A stretch of 64,000 nt of DNA, from contig JAKCPI010025026.1 of the NCBI GenBank assembly GCA_023213315.1, positions 1 to 64,000 on the forward strand, read 5' to 3'. Below the pieces are notes generated by a model. It had not been told where the DNA came from. It ran no database searches and saw nothing but the letters and a program-made list of their open reading frames with translations. Numbering within the stretch: position 1 is the first letter of the stretch; each line of letters starts with the position of its first letter. Source of the DNA: Euborellia annulipes (Eukaryota; Arthropoda; Insecta; Dermaptera; Anisolabididae). This document shows, piece by piece, positions 42,403 to 54,700 of the stretch. A program made the translations under genes and the position numbers.

Positions 42403-42430
42403 GTATATATATATATATATATATATTATA
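42403..42430. repeat. (TA)n microsatellite
   Basis: About twelve TA units. Confidence 0.8.
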
Positions 42431-42463
42431 TTATCAGATGCCAAAAGATTTTAAAAAAATTCT

Positions 42464-42872
42464 TTAAGGTGTGCGTCTCGAAAAGCCGTTAGAAGACGAT
42501 TTACTACCGAGTGACTCTAGGCGGCAAGAGATGGCGTTAGTTTTTCCCATAGGGATACAAGGGATTTATTCCATTTCATTTGAAAGATTCCAGCTAATTA
42601 ATTAAGGGTAGAAAATTAATTATTTTTTAACACAATGATTACTAATTTAATTATCTATAGACTCTATATAGAGCGAATTTTTTAAAAATATCTTTTGTTT
42701 AATGCGATTAATCAAAAAAAAAAATTTATTTTTTCTAAAATCAAAAAAAGGGTTTCTATAACTTGTAGATATTTTAAATAGCTTTAATTTAAAAAAAAAA
42801 AATTGAGGGATAGCTTCAAAATTGTGGCCGCTGGAATCTCCCAAAATTAGCACCCCGAGACTCGCACCTTAA
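42464..42872. mobile_element. MITE with TTAA at both ends, copy 2
   Basis: Ends TTAAGGTGTGCGTCTCG and CGAGACTCGCACCTTAA; interior co-linear with 39343-39764 (GGCGGCAAGAGATGGCGTTA, CAGCTAATTAATTAA, AGCTTCAAAATTGTGGC). Confidence 0.86.
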
Positions 42873-43589
42873 ATAATTAAAATTATTTACGTAATATAAA
42901 CATTTTATTTTCTTCCTGGCTGCATGTGACCACTGGTCATTATAGGTCTTCGGGCCTTATGCACCCATTCCAATATATAAATAAATAAATAAAATAAACA
43001 AAGATGTGAAAGGATTCAAATCTCCCTACTTCTCATCCCTGGTAATAAATAAATGAATGAATTTTTTGTAGAATATTTTCTCCTTTTGGTTTCTCTTCTA
43101 GTAAGCTCATCCAAATCTTTTCAACAATTTCTCCATACTTGTGAAATTAAAATCCTCTGGGGCGTTAAATTGGAGAATCCAATTTCGCCCATTTTCCTTT
43201 TTCTTCTTCTCCAATTTAGTAGTTTGTTAAAACACCTGACATTATATTTCGACTTAATAGAATAAGCCAGACTTAATATTGAAAACAAGATGAGGCTTTT
43301 CACTACCTAATTACAATTAAAAAACCTGGTAACCTTGAAAGAAAATATTATTATTTGAACTTCATAAAACTTTGATTAATTTAAGCCAATTCTTTCAAAA
43401 TTCATATCAAGTTTGATCTCTTCATAAAATGTAACATTGTGAGTGTTTATTGTTTCTTTAAAAAACTACAATTTTGAAACTCTGGGACCCATTTGATTCA
43501 ATCGAGATATTCATCCAAAAAACTCTTGTATCAATATTGATCCTCTCTCTATGCTGTGCTCATAAAAATGTATATAGTAATTAACATAA
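42873..43589. other. AT-rich stretch, no feature recognised
   Basis: Nothing supportable. Confidence 0.4.
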
Positions 43590-43680
43590 TTAAGTATCGT
43601 TAAAGTCTATATGGCCTAAGATGCCACAAAAGCCTGGGGTGCCGAAAAACAAGGCGGTGCTGCTATTTTAATAAAAAAAA
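43590..43680 (+). mobile_element. SINE tail fragment
   Basis: TCTATATGGCCTAAGATGCC, a second TGCCGAAAAACAAGG and an A-rich end. Confidence 0.55.
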
Positions 43681-43911
43681 GAAAATCTCTTTTTGATTTG
43701 CTGACTATATACTTTGCGTTGTTTATTTTCTAAACTTCTTTTTGATGATCAGTATCATAAAATGGGATTGATTTTTTTCTTTCGTCTTTTGTAATGATAG
43801 ATAATTTAAGATCAGTAACAGATTGTTTATATCTTGCTTTAAGATATCGATTCTAAATTTCTATATATGGTATATATGTTTTGGTAATTGCGATGTTTGT
43901 CACACTGTTTG

Positions 43912-43985
43912 ATCAACGTCAGGTCGATATTTCGAAATGAAATTTTGCACTATTACAGAGGACGTTATGAAGAGTAGATAAAAAA
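43912..43985 (-). repeat. Repeat family F, reverse-strand fragment
   Basis: TCACACTGTTTGATCAACG and TTTCGAAATGAAATTTTG align with 17370-17420. Confidence 0.5.
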
Positions 43986-44203
43986 TACTCGGGTCCCCAA
44001 ATTACCTAATAGATAGATTCAAAAAATTTATATTTGACGGAGGTGTATTATAGCTGATAGGAGTCGTTCACGCCTTTTTTTACGATATTCTAGTTCCCCC
44101 CCCCCTCTCATAGTCATATACAAACAAACCCTCCTACAAATATTATGTTACAACATAGAACTACCCCCCCCTACCCCGAAACCGAAACTTGTTTTAGATT
44201 TTT

Positions 44204-44613
44204 ACTTTCTACTACCTATGTAATATAATTAGGCCTATATATAGAAAGAAAGTATTAGATTCATGTCAAAAATTCGATGTCGAGATTTTGATGGATATAC
44301 ACTTTTTGAGGTCTCCTGAATCCAAAAAAGTGATTTTCGCAACATGGTCTGTCTGTCTGTGTGTGTGTGTGTGTCTGCCTGTGTCTGTGTGAACAAAATA
44401 TCTCAAAAAAGAACTAGAAGGTTGAAATTTTATATTTAAGTTAGGTACCCCACTGGGACGTGACACGAAGATTTTGAACAAAATCGGCCAAAGAGTACTA
44501 GTAGTACTTTACTGATGTACTTTTTCAGTTTTTTTCGATTTTCTCAAAATTCGCTCCAACGATTTTGATTAAAATTAATATATCAATTATTTTTTAGATG
44601 CTCTTTAAAATTT
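44204..44613 (+). mobile_element. Family A element, tail missing
   Basis: Head, microsatellite (GTCTGTCTGTGTGTGTG at 44348), AGTACTAGTAGTACTTTACT, and a stop at TTAGATGCTCTTTAAAATTTA. Confidence 0.88.
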
Positions 44614-46483
44614 AGGGTGAGTGACTGAAATATTCAGGATTTTCTTATGGAATCTAGAATCATAAGATTTCCTTATGAAAAATTAATGTCCATAAATTAT
44701 TATAATTAAATTCAAATTTCTAAAATGAAAATATTGAAACAATTCTCCAATCAAATGTCTACTTATTTACATTGAATTTTTATTTGTTTTTTGTTCAATG
44801 GTTTATTTTGCGGTTTCCTGCTTTTTAAGGCCATTTGAAAAATTGCACATTATATAAAAAATATTAATTTTTTAGAGACATTTGCACAAAATAATTATCA
44901 CAATTCACCATCGATAATTTTATGGTGTTCACATCTGTTTCGTTCGTAAAAGAATAATTTTTTTTTTTTTTTTTGGAATTTTTAAACATAAGCCCTTCAT
45001 TAAAATAATGTTTATAAAAGCTTTTAGAATAGATTTATTTAGTCACTCACAAAAGACTTGTCAGAAGGTGGGGGTGTCTCCTACTTAATTCATCTTTTCT
45101 TTACTATACTTTGGAATCACTCATGGCAAATTTTTAGTCGATAGATAATAATAAGTGGAGGTGTAAAAATTAAGAAGAGATGGGCAAAATATATCAAATC
45201 GAGTAATTGAAATACAAAGTATCAAAAAAGTCAAATGTAAAAAGTTTCCATTTGGGTTATTTAGACGTTCCTCTCACTGGACCACATTTAATAACAATCT
45301 ATTAAAAAGGTGATTAAAAACGTCATCACAGAGAAAATAATTGAAATGCTTGTTCTTTCGATTAAATGTCGTTTATTTGTAAAAAAAATACAGTGATTTT
45401 TACAAACAAACAATTAATGAATGACAAATGTGAAAGCCTAAAGAGCTAAATGAAATTTTATTTAATCCCTTTGACTCTGAATAGGCCATATAAAGCGAGT
45501 TGTATAGATAGTTTATAAAAGAGAAAATCTCTCTTTTTTAGTAAGTAGACCGTAATTTTAAAAAAATGTAATCTGTTCACTCTTTGATGGATTGCATTTA
45601 ATATATTAAATGGAATATTCTCTAAAGGATAAAAAAAGGGGATTCTCTTAATAATTTAATTATATACTTTGTTTGCCTAAAATCAATCAATCATTTAGGG
45701 AAGAACCTTCTGTTAATTAGTATCGAATTCCCTCATAGAAAAAAATACATTTCTTCCAAAACAAAACTTTGAAGCTCTTAGTTTTTTGAAAATTGCTAAG
45801 AAATTTGGTCTAGGAATGGACGATTTAATTATTATCACAAAGTTTAAAAGATTTGGTCCTGAAGAGACGAGAAAATTTTGATTCGTGGTTCGATGGTTTT
45901 TTCTTTTTGATAAAATTGGAAAAAACTAAAAAAGTTTTATACCTTAATAGTATAAGTCGAAGTATCCCCAAGGACAAAACCTAGCTTAATTTCATATTGA
46001 TACTTAAGAATTGAAATAAATCAGAGGAGATTTTTGAGAAAATTACAAAAATATATAAAAGTACATATAGGCCTATATAGTACTAGTATTCGAAGTCTTC
46101 CAAAAACGAGACCTAGCATAATTTGTTTTGTTTACCGGAAAAATTATATATTTGCAATTTGAAAGAAATAGTCAAAGAGAGTATTGAGAAAATCTAAAAA
46201 AGTACATCAGTAAAGTGCTAGTACTCGAGATTTCCGAAAGACGAGGTTAATCGTCTTTGTTTTGTATACTGCGAATAGGAAATATTTAAAATTTGAAAGA
46301 AATCGTCAAAGAGGATATTGTGAAAATTGAAAAAATCTAAAAGATACTTCAGTAAACTACTAACAGTTAGTACCCGAATTTTCTCGAACATTAGGCCTAC
46401 ATCTATTTTATAAATAAGAAATTATATATAATATTTAAGATATTATATATATCGCGTAGATAAGCCGTGAAACGGAAATGTAT
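44614..46483. other. AT-rich stretch, largely without recognised repeats
   Basis: Longest quiet stretch of the receptor intron. Between 45880 and 46400 there are four weakly similar units of about 100-130 bp, each with a GTACATCAGTAAAGT-like or TACTTCAGTAAACTAC-like motif, AATTTGAAAGAAAT and GAGAAAAT. These are reminiscent of the middle of family A and may be an old tandem derivative. Confidence 0.4.
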
Positions 46484-46641
46484 ATAATTAGATATTACTT
46501 ATGTACCCGAAAAAAGATGTAAGGTGGTGCCGCCGGGAGTCGAACCACGGATCCACCGATTTGCGCTCAGTGTGCCCTTACCTCCCGGCGGCACCCCCTT
46601 ACATCTTTTTTCGGGTACATGAAGTAATATCTAATTATATA
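46484..46641. mobile_element. Foldback with tRNA-like core
   Basis: Inverse arms (TAGATATTAC, TGTACCCGAAAAAAGATG, TAAGG, GCCGCCGGGAG) meet around a core which on the minus strand reads GGTGCCGCCGGGAGG, a stretch with CTGAGCGCAAATCGG, and CCGTGGTTCGACTCCCGGC ending GGCACC. Acceptor-like ends pair, the T arm is good and an anticodon-like stem-loop exists, but the D arm is poor. Confidence 0.75.
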
Positions 46642-47328
46642 AATTACATCTATTAATAGTACAATTTCATATTGGGATGCAAATACTGTAGAAAGTATTT
46701 AAAATTTGAAAAAAATCGTCAGAGCCGTTTTCGAAAACTGATATGCTTACATTTAAACAAACAAATAAACGGGCATTGCTCCTTTAATAGTATAAGAAAA
46801 GATAAGATAAGATAAGATTGATACATAAAATATTAGAATAAAAATGCATAATTAATACATTTTTTTAAATGTTCTAACATTATATCAAAATACATGCAAA
46901 ATTTCGTCCCCAATTGACTTTTCATTTAGAAATTATATTATTTTAACATAATAAGTTTTTCATTGAGATAGAAAATGAGCTAAAAGGAGAGAGGAACAAC
47001 GTAATTAGATAGGCCTACCTATATATATATATTATTAAAAGAGCCGTTCGACAAGTATCAATTACAAGAACCCAATCAATCCATCTGAATCTCATTTTGG
47101 TACATCGCCATCAACGTGAAATGGAGCCTTTATATTCTAAATCTCTTTATTTGATGAAAAAGACTAGTAGATGGCTGATGGTCATTCTACCGATCTTTTA
47201 ATTAATAAATCGGGCAAATCTAATAAAGTCAAAAGATCTTTAAATCTCGCATTCTTTATTTGATCAGAATTTAATTTTAATTAATCTTGAATATACAGTA
47301 TCTTGTTTACCGAGCAAAATAAAGAGGT
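46642..47328. other. AT-rich stretch, no feature recognised
   Basis: A short GATAA repeat lies at 46796-46820. Confidence 0.4.
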
Positions 47329-47390
47329 TTGACGGCACATCACACAACATTCGATTACCGAATGTAAGGGAATGTGCTGTGCAATATTTT
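47329..47390 (+). mobile_element. Family A terminal-hairpin scrap
   Basis: CGATTACCGAATGTAAGGGAA and TGTGCTGTGCAAT only. Confidence 0.6.
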
Positions 47391-47739
47391 TAGGTTAGCA
47401 TGGACGAAAAAAATTACGACACACTTGTTTATTTAATAACCATAAAGATTTATACTATTATTATAATTCATCTGGTTGTTATTAGATGTTACAAGATCCG
47501 TACGTCATTCATCCATCCAATGTCGTTAATGTTAACATTTAAATTAAATTTAGTCTTAATTGCTTATGTTATTAAGAAATTATTATATCAAGACAAATGT
47601 GTGTGTATATGTCTTTATAGAATATTAAAACAAGTCATTTTCATTTTGATAATATATACCAGATGCCCCAGTACATGTCTCAAAGTCCGCCAAAAGGTTG
47701 ATCTCTATTCTATAGCAATCCTCTTTGATTTCACATTTT
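47391..47739. other. AT-rich spacer
   Basis: A 119-residue open frame (47400-47759) is hydrophobic by virtue of AT-rich codons and runs into the family A head; not considered a gene. Confidence 0.45.
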
Positions 47740-48348
47740 ACTTTCTCTTACGTATATGAATATGTTAATATAGATATATATATAATATATAGAAAGTATT
47801 GGATTCATTTCAAAAATTCGATGACGAGATTTTGATGGATCTTCACGTTTTGAGGTCCCCTGAATCCAAAAAAGTGGTTTTCGTGACATGGTCTGTCTGT
47901 CTGTCGGTTCAATTTAAAGCATGAAGCGATTGAGTTAGGAGGTTGAAATTTTATATTTAAGTTAGGCACCCACCCGAGGCGTGAAAATAAGCTTTTAATC
48001 AAAATCGGCCAAAGATTACTAGTACTTTACTCATGTACTTTTTTTAGTTCTTTTAGATTTTTTCAAAATTCGCTCCAACGATTTTGATTAAAACACAAAA
48101 ATCAATTATTTTTTAGATGCTCTTTAAAATGTTTATTCTCATTTTGCCCTTGAAATTTTATCAAGACCACTTCATAGGAAAGATAGGAGAAATGCTTGTC
48201 AAGGTAACAAAATATAAATATTTTCCATGTTTATAAATTTTACATCTTGAATTATAATATATCGGTGGAAACTAAATATATGTAGACACAAAAATCTGGT
48301 GTGACTGGTTCTACAGCTGTGGAACCAGTCATACCAGATTTTTTTTTT
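47740..48348 (+). mobile_element. Family A element with a remodelled terminal hairpin
   Basis: Head ACTTTCTCTTACG, body, and end TCTGGTGTGACTGG. The usual GCACAGAACACAAC...GTTGTG stem is replaced by a shorter perfect-centre palindrome (48294-48339, centre CAG|CTG) with both arms altered together. Confidence 0.9.
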
Positions 48349-48985
48349 CAAGTTTTGTTTTTGTCTTTTGTGATTGTTAATAAATTTAATTATTTCCTTT
48401 ATTTGGCTCGGCAAGTTCAATATATGCTCCTGTATCTTGAAGGTATTTTTTTCTATAAGATGCTTAGTAGGCCTATACTTATTTGGTTAAACTGTCTAAT
48501 ATTATATTCTTAATTACAAACAAAAAACAAAGACAATAATTTTTCTTAAAGATTACTTATAATAAGTTTAATACCTACTTTGATCATGGTAAAGTAAATA
48601 ACTTGTTCAAAGAAGAAAGAGAGAAAATCCTTCAAGTAATTTGCAATCACCTTATTCATACCCACTTGAAAGTGTTTTTTTTTTTTTTTTTTCATTAAAA
48701 AATTTGAACTCTTTCTAAGGAAGAAGTCTTAACTTGCAAAAAAAAAATAAAATATTCAGGTAAAAACTCACTTTCTTTCTTGTTTAATTAAGTTTTTTTA
48801 TTTAATCCTAATGAAAGAAATTTATATTTAGTTAAGTAACGAAAAAAAAATCTTGGTGCGAAGAACACCAGTTCTTCTATGGAAATTATTTTCTGGATTT
48901 AATTAATTAAATAAATTTTAAAGCACGTCTGAATTTCGAATGGGTGGCCCCGAAAGAAAAACCGAGAAACCATCGGATTATAAAT
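48349..48985. other. AT-rich stretch, no feature recognised
   Basis: Nothing supportable. Confidence 0.4.
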
Positions 48986-49250
48986 TAGAAAAATCTGGCG
49001 TGACTGGTCACAACTTTTCTGTTACCTTCGGCAATCGAAAGTTCCGTGCTTGTCACACCAGATATATTTATCGAACCGATATACATGTATTAGAATTCAA
49101 GAGGCAAAATGAGAATATACATTTTACTAAAAAAATTTGGTATGACTGGCGGACAGCACACAACTTTCTCTTACTCTTCGGTAAGAGAAAGTTCTGCACA
49201 GTGCTGTCACACCAGATTTTTCGAGTAGAGATATATTTAGTTTCCCATAG
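48986..49250 (-). mobile_element. Two family A tail ends in tandem
   Basis: First copy: hairpin 48991-49064, then a jump from AGAATTCAAGA to GGCAAAATGAGAATATACAT. Second copy: hairpin 49136-49220 and TTTAGTTTCCCA. Both minus strand, both heavily deleted. Confidence 0.8.
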
Positions 49251-49439
49251 CAAATTAGTTCCAAGCTTGACCACTTCTAATTCATAAGTAAAAAGTAAAA
49301 AAAAATTCAATTCAAAATTTCCATAGGCTCTGTGTATTTTAAATGTTGACTGCTTGGAATAAACTATAGTTATTTTTCAAAATTTTTATCTCATATTTGG
49401 ATATTTTATACACAATAGAGAATCCTAAATAAATACATT

Positions 49440-49993
49440 TCATAAGAATTGAAAAAATTTTTTAAAATGTGTAAAAAGTTCCAAAGGGGAATCGAAATTA
49501 ACATGCAAATCCCCATATGGATTTAAATTGGCTCTATGGAAGAATGAGCATTTGAAAAAGAATTTGAAAAATCTGAAATCTTTCCTATGGAGTACAAGAG
49601 TAAAGTGTGCTTCAAAATATTCCAAGGGAAAAATGAGAATATATATTTGAAAGACCATTAAAAAAAAAACTGATTTTTGAATTTTTATCAAAATCGATGT
49701 AGAAAATTTTGAGAAAATCGAAAAAAACTGAAAAAGTACATCAGTAAAGTACTAGTAGTTTTTGGCCTATTTTGTTTAAAAGTTTATTTTCACGAGTTCG
49801 GGTGGTGCCTAACTTGAATATAAAATTTCAACCTCGTAGCTCATTTCCTTCATGGTTAAAAATGGCCACACACCCACACAGTCCAATTTGCGGGACCCAC
49901 TTTTTTGGACTCAGGGGACTCGACATCGAATTTTTGACATGATCGCAATACTTTCACTTCCTATATATTTCATATATAGGGTAAGAGAAAGTA
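49440..49993 (-). mobile_element. Family A element, subfamily with extra tail segment
   Basis: Contains AACATGCAAATCCCCATATG and GGCTCTATGGAAG, shared with 31560-31620, then body and a head with the ATGATCGCAATACTTTC variant. Confidence 0.85.
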
Positions 49994-49999
49994 AAAATA

Positions 50000-50260
50000 A
50001 TAGATTTTTGAATTTTAATCAAAATTGTTGGAACGAATTTTGAGAAAATCGAAAAAAACTGAAAAAGTGCATCAGTAAAGTACTAGTACTTTATGGCCGA
50101 TTTTGTTTAAAAGCTTATTTTCACGCCCTAGGGTTGTAATTTCAACCTCCTAGTGAACTCAGGAGATCTTAAAACGTGTATATCCATCAATATCTCGACA
50201 TCTCGACATCGAATTTTTGACATGTATCCAATATTTTCTCTCTAAGGGTGAGAGAAAGTA
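50000..50260 (-). mobile_element. Family A fragment directly upstream of receptor exon 2
   Basis: AATTTTAATCAAAATTGTTGG, GTAAAGTACTAGTACTTTATG and head; it ends 58 bases before the exon. Insertion therefore stopped just short of the acceptor's polypyrimidine tract. Confidence 0.85.
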
Positions 50261-50317
50261 ATATACATGTAATCTTTCACTTCAATGTAATTTCTAAATG
50301 AATTTTTTTTTTCACAG

Positions 50318-50580
50318 GCCGTGTCAGTATTGGTGAGCGCTTATACATTGGTCGCCATCTCAATTGATCGTTATATGGCAATCATGTGGCCATTGAGGCC
50401 TCGTATGTCGAAACGTCACGCTAAATGGGTTATCGCCGTTGTGTGGTTGATCGCTAAAGCAACCGCTTTGCCGATTGTGATTGTATCTGAACTCATCCAA
50501 CCAACTGAACATATGAAAGAGTGTGATCGTTATGTGTGCCAGGAAGTTTGGGGATCGGCCGAACACCACAACATCTACAC
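50318..50580 (+). CDS. RYamide/NPY-like neuropeptide receptor, second coding exon (TM3 end to ECL2)
   Basis: Encodes residues 127-213 plus two bases of codon 214. It starts AVSVLVSAYTLVAISIDRY, completing TM3 with the DRY motif at 143-145 that couples to G proteins. ICL2 has MWPLRPRMSKRHAKW. TM4 is about 163-183, with W169 (4.50) and ALPI. ECL2 has QPTEH and cysteines C195 and C200, one of which should bond with C119. The join SFAQ|AVSV is seamless in family alignments. Acceptor TTTTTTTTTTCACAG, donor GTGAGT at 50581, phase 2. TM5-TM7 and the C-tail are not in the window, so the gene is cut off at the right edge, not broken. Confidence 0.92.
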
Positions 50581-50644
50581 GTGAGTGACAAACATTTTAA
50601 TTAATAAATTTAGGAATATGATGATCAAAGACATGTTTTATGTC

Positions 50645-50800
50645 TATTAGGGTGGGCCGAAAAAACTCATTCTTTTATTTTCAAGTTGTAATAGCTTGGA
50701 AAAGTTGTGAATTATATAAACAAAAAAAAAAAAAATCAAAATCGGTTAACATCTTCCTGTACGAATAGGACCTAAAGTTTGACAAAACATGAAAAAAAAA
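50645..50800 (+). mobile_element. Possible DNA-transposon terminus
   Basis: ATTAGGGTGGGCCGAAAAAA is a terminus-like motif, resembling TAGGGTGGTTGTAAGG at 61530. No partner end was found. Confidence 0.35.
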
Positions 50801-50925
50801 ACATCATTTTTGCCATTATTTTTTTTTAATTTTTGAATTCCCACCATAATAAAACACAATGTTCAAAAATAAAAATACTCTAACTATTACGTTAAAAAAA
50901 ATTATATTATAGATATTTAAAAAAA

Positions 50926-51590
50926 ATCTGGTGTGACTGGCGCACAGCACACAACTTTCTCTTACCTTCGGTAATCGAAAGTTGTGTACTGTGCTTGTCA
51001 CACCAGATTTTTTGTGTCGACATGTATTTAGTTTCCGACAGTATGGTACAATTGAATTCAAGATGTAAAATTTATAAGTATGGGAAAATATTTATATTTT
51101 GATACCATGGCAACCATTTCTCCTATCTTTTCTATGGAGTACAAGAGTAAAGTGGTCTTCAGAAGATTTCAATCACAAAATGAGAATATACATTTTATAG
51201 AGAATCTAAAAAATAATTGATTTTTGAATTTTAAAAAAAATCGTTGGAGCAAATTTTGAGAAAATCGAAAAAAACTGAAAAAGTGAATCAGTAAAGTGCT
51301 AGTACTTTTTGGTCGATTTTGTTCAAAAGCTTCATGTCACGTCCCATGGGGGGGGCCTAACTTAAATATAAAATTTCAACCTTCTAGCTCTTTTCCTTCT
51401 TGAGATATTTTGTTCACAGACACACACACAGACAGACAGACAGACAGACCATGTCGCGAAAACCACTTTTTTGGATTCAGGGGACCTCAAAACGTGAAGA
51501 TCCATCAAAATCTCGACATCGAATTTTTGACATGAATCCAATACTTTCTCTCTCTATATATATTACATATATACATAGGTAAGAGAAAGT
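50926..51590 (-). mobile_element. Family A element, full length
   Basis: Minus strand: terminal hairpin 50927-51011, body, G-run at 51350-51356, (CAGA)n tract at 51421-51447, head with AT hairpin at 51541-51590. Uninterrupted. Confidence 0.95.
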
Positions 51591-51743
51591 AAAAATTTGT
51601 AATAATGTAACTTTTTAATTATTTTGGCAAATTTTGGGGCTTATGCTCGATCGGAAAATATCAAATAATCCAAACCAAATTAAAACACAATGTTTTTAGC
51701 CTCTTTTTGAAGACGTTACGAAACATCCAATTCAAATATTAAA

Positions 51744-51796
51744 CAATATTTTCTCTCTATATACAGTATATTTCATATATAGGGTAAGAGAAAGTA
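51744..51796 (-). mobile_element. Family A head fragment
   Basis: ATTTTCTCTCTATATACAG and GGGTAAGAGAAAGT. Confidence 0.75.
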
Positions 51797-54700
51797 AAAA
51801 ATAATATAGAAGGAACCGGAGAATAAAACCAGCAGCTAGTGGACTCCTCTCACTTCAATTTAATTTGTAAATATCCCGACCGGCATCACGCCTGGTCATC
51901 CTTAGTACAAAAAAACTACATGGAAATAAGCCACAAAGAATATTAATAAATCATACATACAATAGACTTTACATTCCTTTCTTTTATAGCATATGCTATA
52001 ATTGCAAAAATCAAGTTTTTTTTTCATATTTTGTAAAACTTTAGGGCCTATGCGTGACCGAGGCCCACATTAATGTTTATATATCTTTTTTTTTTAATCT
52101 GGAATATCGTAACAGTGAAGGATGAAACTTTAAAAAAGAGGAATTTTTTTTTAAATTCTTCTTCAACAAAACGAATCGCAATAATTTTTTTTTACCTATA
52201 TTATAAATACAAATTATTAAAATTCGGTACATATTGGACTGTTGGTTTTGGGGTTGCATCCATTTTCAGTTATTAAAAAACGCGACACTCGATCGACCCC
52301 TACCCCCCTAACGCGTTTCGTAATATGTGAACGACCCCTAAAGAGAGGAAAAAAGTTCACTTTTGTTGGAAATTGTATCTACTTTTTTTTAGTAGCTAAA
52401 ATTTGAGCCAAATTTGAGATATTTTCAAAAAGATGAATAAAAACAATTCAACTTTTTCCATTTCAAAGCATTTTTTTTGTCTGATTTTTCCTAGACCAAT
52501 ATTAATTAAAATATTTACCAATAAATTGCAAGCGATAAAAACAAGGTAAAAAATTGAAATTAAATGTCATATCCAATTGTTTGATTGCTAATATCGAATC
52601 TCTCAAATGCAGTGTTTTGGGCATTGTTCTATTGTTTATTATAGACAGACTCAAATATAATAGATCAGATTGGCTAGAATAATCATTCTCTCGCTCTCTC
52701 TTTTCATTCAAGTTAATTTACATCTGAAATTAAACAGCGAACTAAATTATTCCTCTTTAAATCAACTTCAAATTTATTTTTATTACTATAGGAGAAGGAA
52801 AAAGTATTCTACCATGGAAAGTGACGTTTATTGGCCTTGTATTATAAATAGGTTCTATGATTTTTTTAAATATTTTTTTAAGCTTCTTAACACTAGAAAT
52901 TCTTCAGAGGTTATTTGACTCATTAATATATTTTAATTAAATCTTTTGGATTTTTCTAAAGATGCGTTTTCTTTGATAATATAAAATTTTAAAAATATAT
53001 CTTTATTAGTTTTGGAGGAACTAACTACCCCCCCCCCCCCGCTTGTCCGGAGTCCGCCTCTCTTTTGACCCATATGTAGTTTTTTTTTTTATTACACTAT
53101 AATATTATTATATATATAATAATTATTATATAATAATATTAATATTATAAAATTCAAACAATATACACATGTACCGAAAAATTTTCAAGAATCAGTCTAT
53201 TTTATTCATTTCAACTTTTTGGTTTGAACTATTCATTTATTAATATTTCTCAAAAATTCAGTAACAATGTAAAAAACTTTTAGAAATTCTAAATTTATGA
53301 AATGATTTTTCATAAGTTGATTTGGAATTTATATTTGCGGTGAGGCGCAAATGGCCCAGGTAGCTGAAGCTTCCTTAAATTTTAATTTAGTTCTAAAACG
53401 TTAATTTATCTGAATATATTTCATATTATTTTACAATTGTTACGATTTTTAGACAATAATTGACTAAAATCAATGTTCTTTAACAAAAATAAAATAGGTA
53501 TTGGTCCTCTAACGGATGAAGTCAGGCATTCTAATATAAAGAAATTAGTTTCAATAATAGATAGGAAAGGAGAGGTAATTTCCTATCTATTGTTTAAATA
53601 CAAGAGCCACTCACTTTATTCCTTCAGAAATTAGTTACTTTTGAGACAACACTTTTGGCAGCTGAGCGTTTTGGTTGTCTAACTTCACGGCTCAGTCGAG
53701 CCTACGCTATACTGACTGCTTGAGTGAAGTGCAACGAGCGACCAACTTCTCAAGGAATTGAGCGTTTCGGCAAGGATCTAGTCTGTCATTCTCAGCCTTT
53801 AAAAGCATCCTTAAACCTTCCTTAACATCTATCTAAACCAAGGAGGGCCTTAAATATTTTTCCAACCCGCGAGATTTATCATACTTTATAAAATAATTTT
53901 TTTTAAATTTTTAAAAAATATAGACCTATTTATTTTATAATAGCCAATGTTGTGAAAACCAATGTATTAAAAAAATATATTATTTATACACTTCTTTTTC
54001 TTTCAAATAAAACAAAAACTGTATTCAAGCAACAAAAATGTGCTTTACGAACAATTATTTTTATTGGCATTATAAGAAGTATGCGAAATTTCAAAAAAGA
54101 ATTGCAATTTATAATTAGAAAAATTTAAGCCGGGTATTTGTAGATTTCTTCAGATTTTTATACAAAAATTTGTTGTGAGATTGTTTTTTCTTGTTTTGGA
54201 CCTCCTCCTCCCCTCATAGCCCACCAATTCTGAACTCCTTTGAACTGGAGAATGGTAAAATGGCAAATTTTGTATTAATTTACCTAAAATAAAAAAAAAA
54301 AAAATTACTTTCCATATTTTAATTTTATCACTTAATGAAAATTTACTTACTTATGAAATTTTAATAATCTTAAAGACTTCTTTTTTTTTTATTTGCACTT
54401 CATTTCACTTTATAAAATATATTAAAAAAAAAAAAAAATAGAAAAATTCATTTTAAAAAATGAGTTCGCGGTTGTAAGAAATTTAATATAAGAATGCAAA
54501 AAAAATTGTCACCACAGTGGCGTACTATCTATCTCTCAAAGGACAAATTTCAAAAAGGTTCCTTTTATTTGTATTTACTTACTGTGAATATTAAAAACTC
54601 CAAAACAACAAGATTCGATGGGTAGATGATACCAATAGATGATAATTATACACTCTTAAGCCAAAATGTTTCCTTCATACTATTAAATAAGTCAAGGAAA

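Larger units (their letters stand above)
33622..50317 (+). other. 16.7-kb receptor intron 1 (within TM3)
   Basis: GT at 33622, AG at 50316-50317 after a T-rich tract, phase 0. Family A copies make up a large share of it, including the last 260 bases before the acceptor region. No other gene was recognised inside. Confidence 0.88.

Noticed and set aside
46500..46620. Functional tRNA gene on the minus strand
   Set aside because: The D arm is poor and the whole sequence is part of a foldback, so the acceptor pairing may only reflect the palindrome.
47400..47759. 119-codon hydrophobic open frame
   Set aside because: It extends into a family A head, its hydrophobicity reflects AT-rich codons, and there is no splice or family support.
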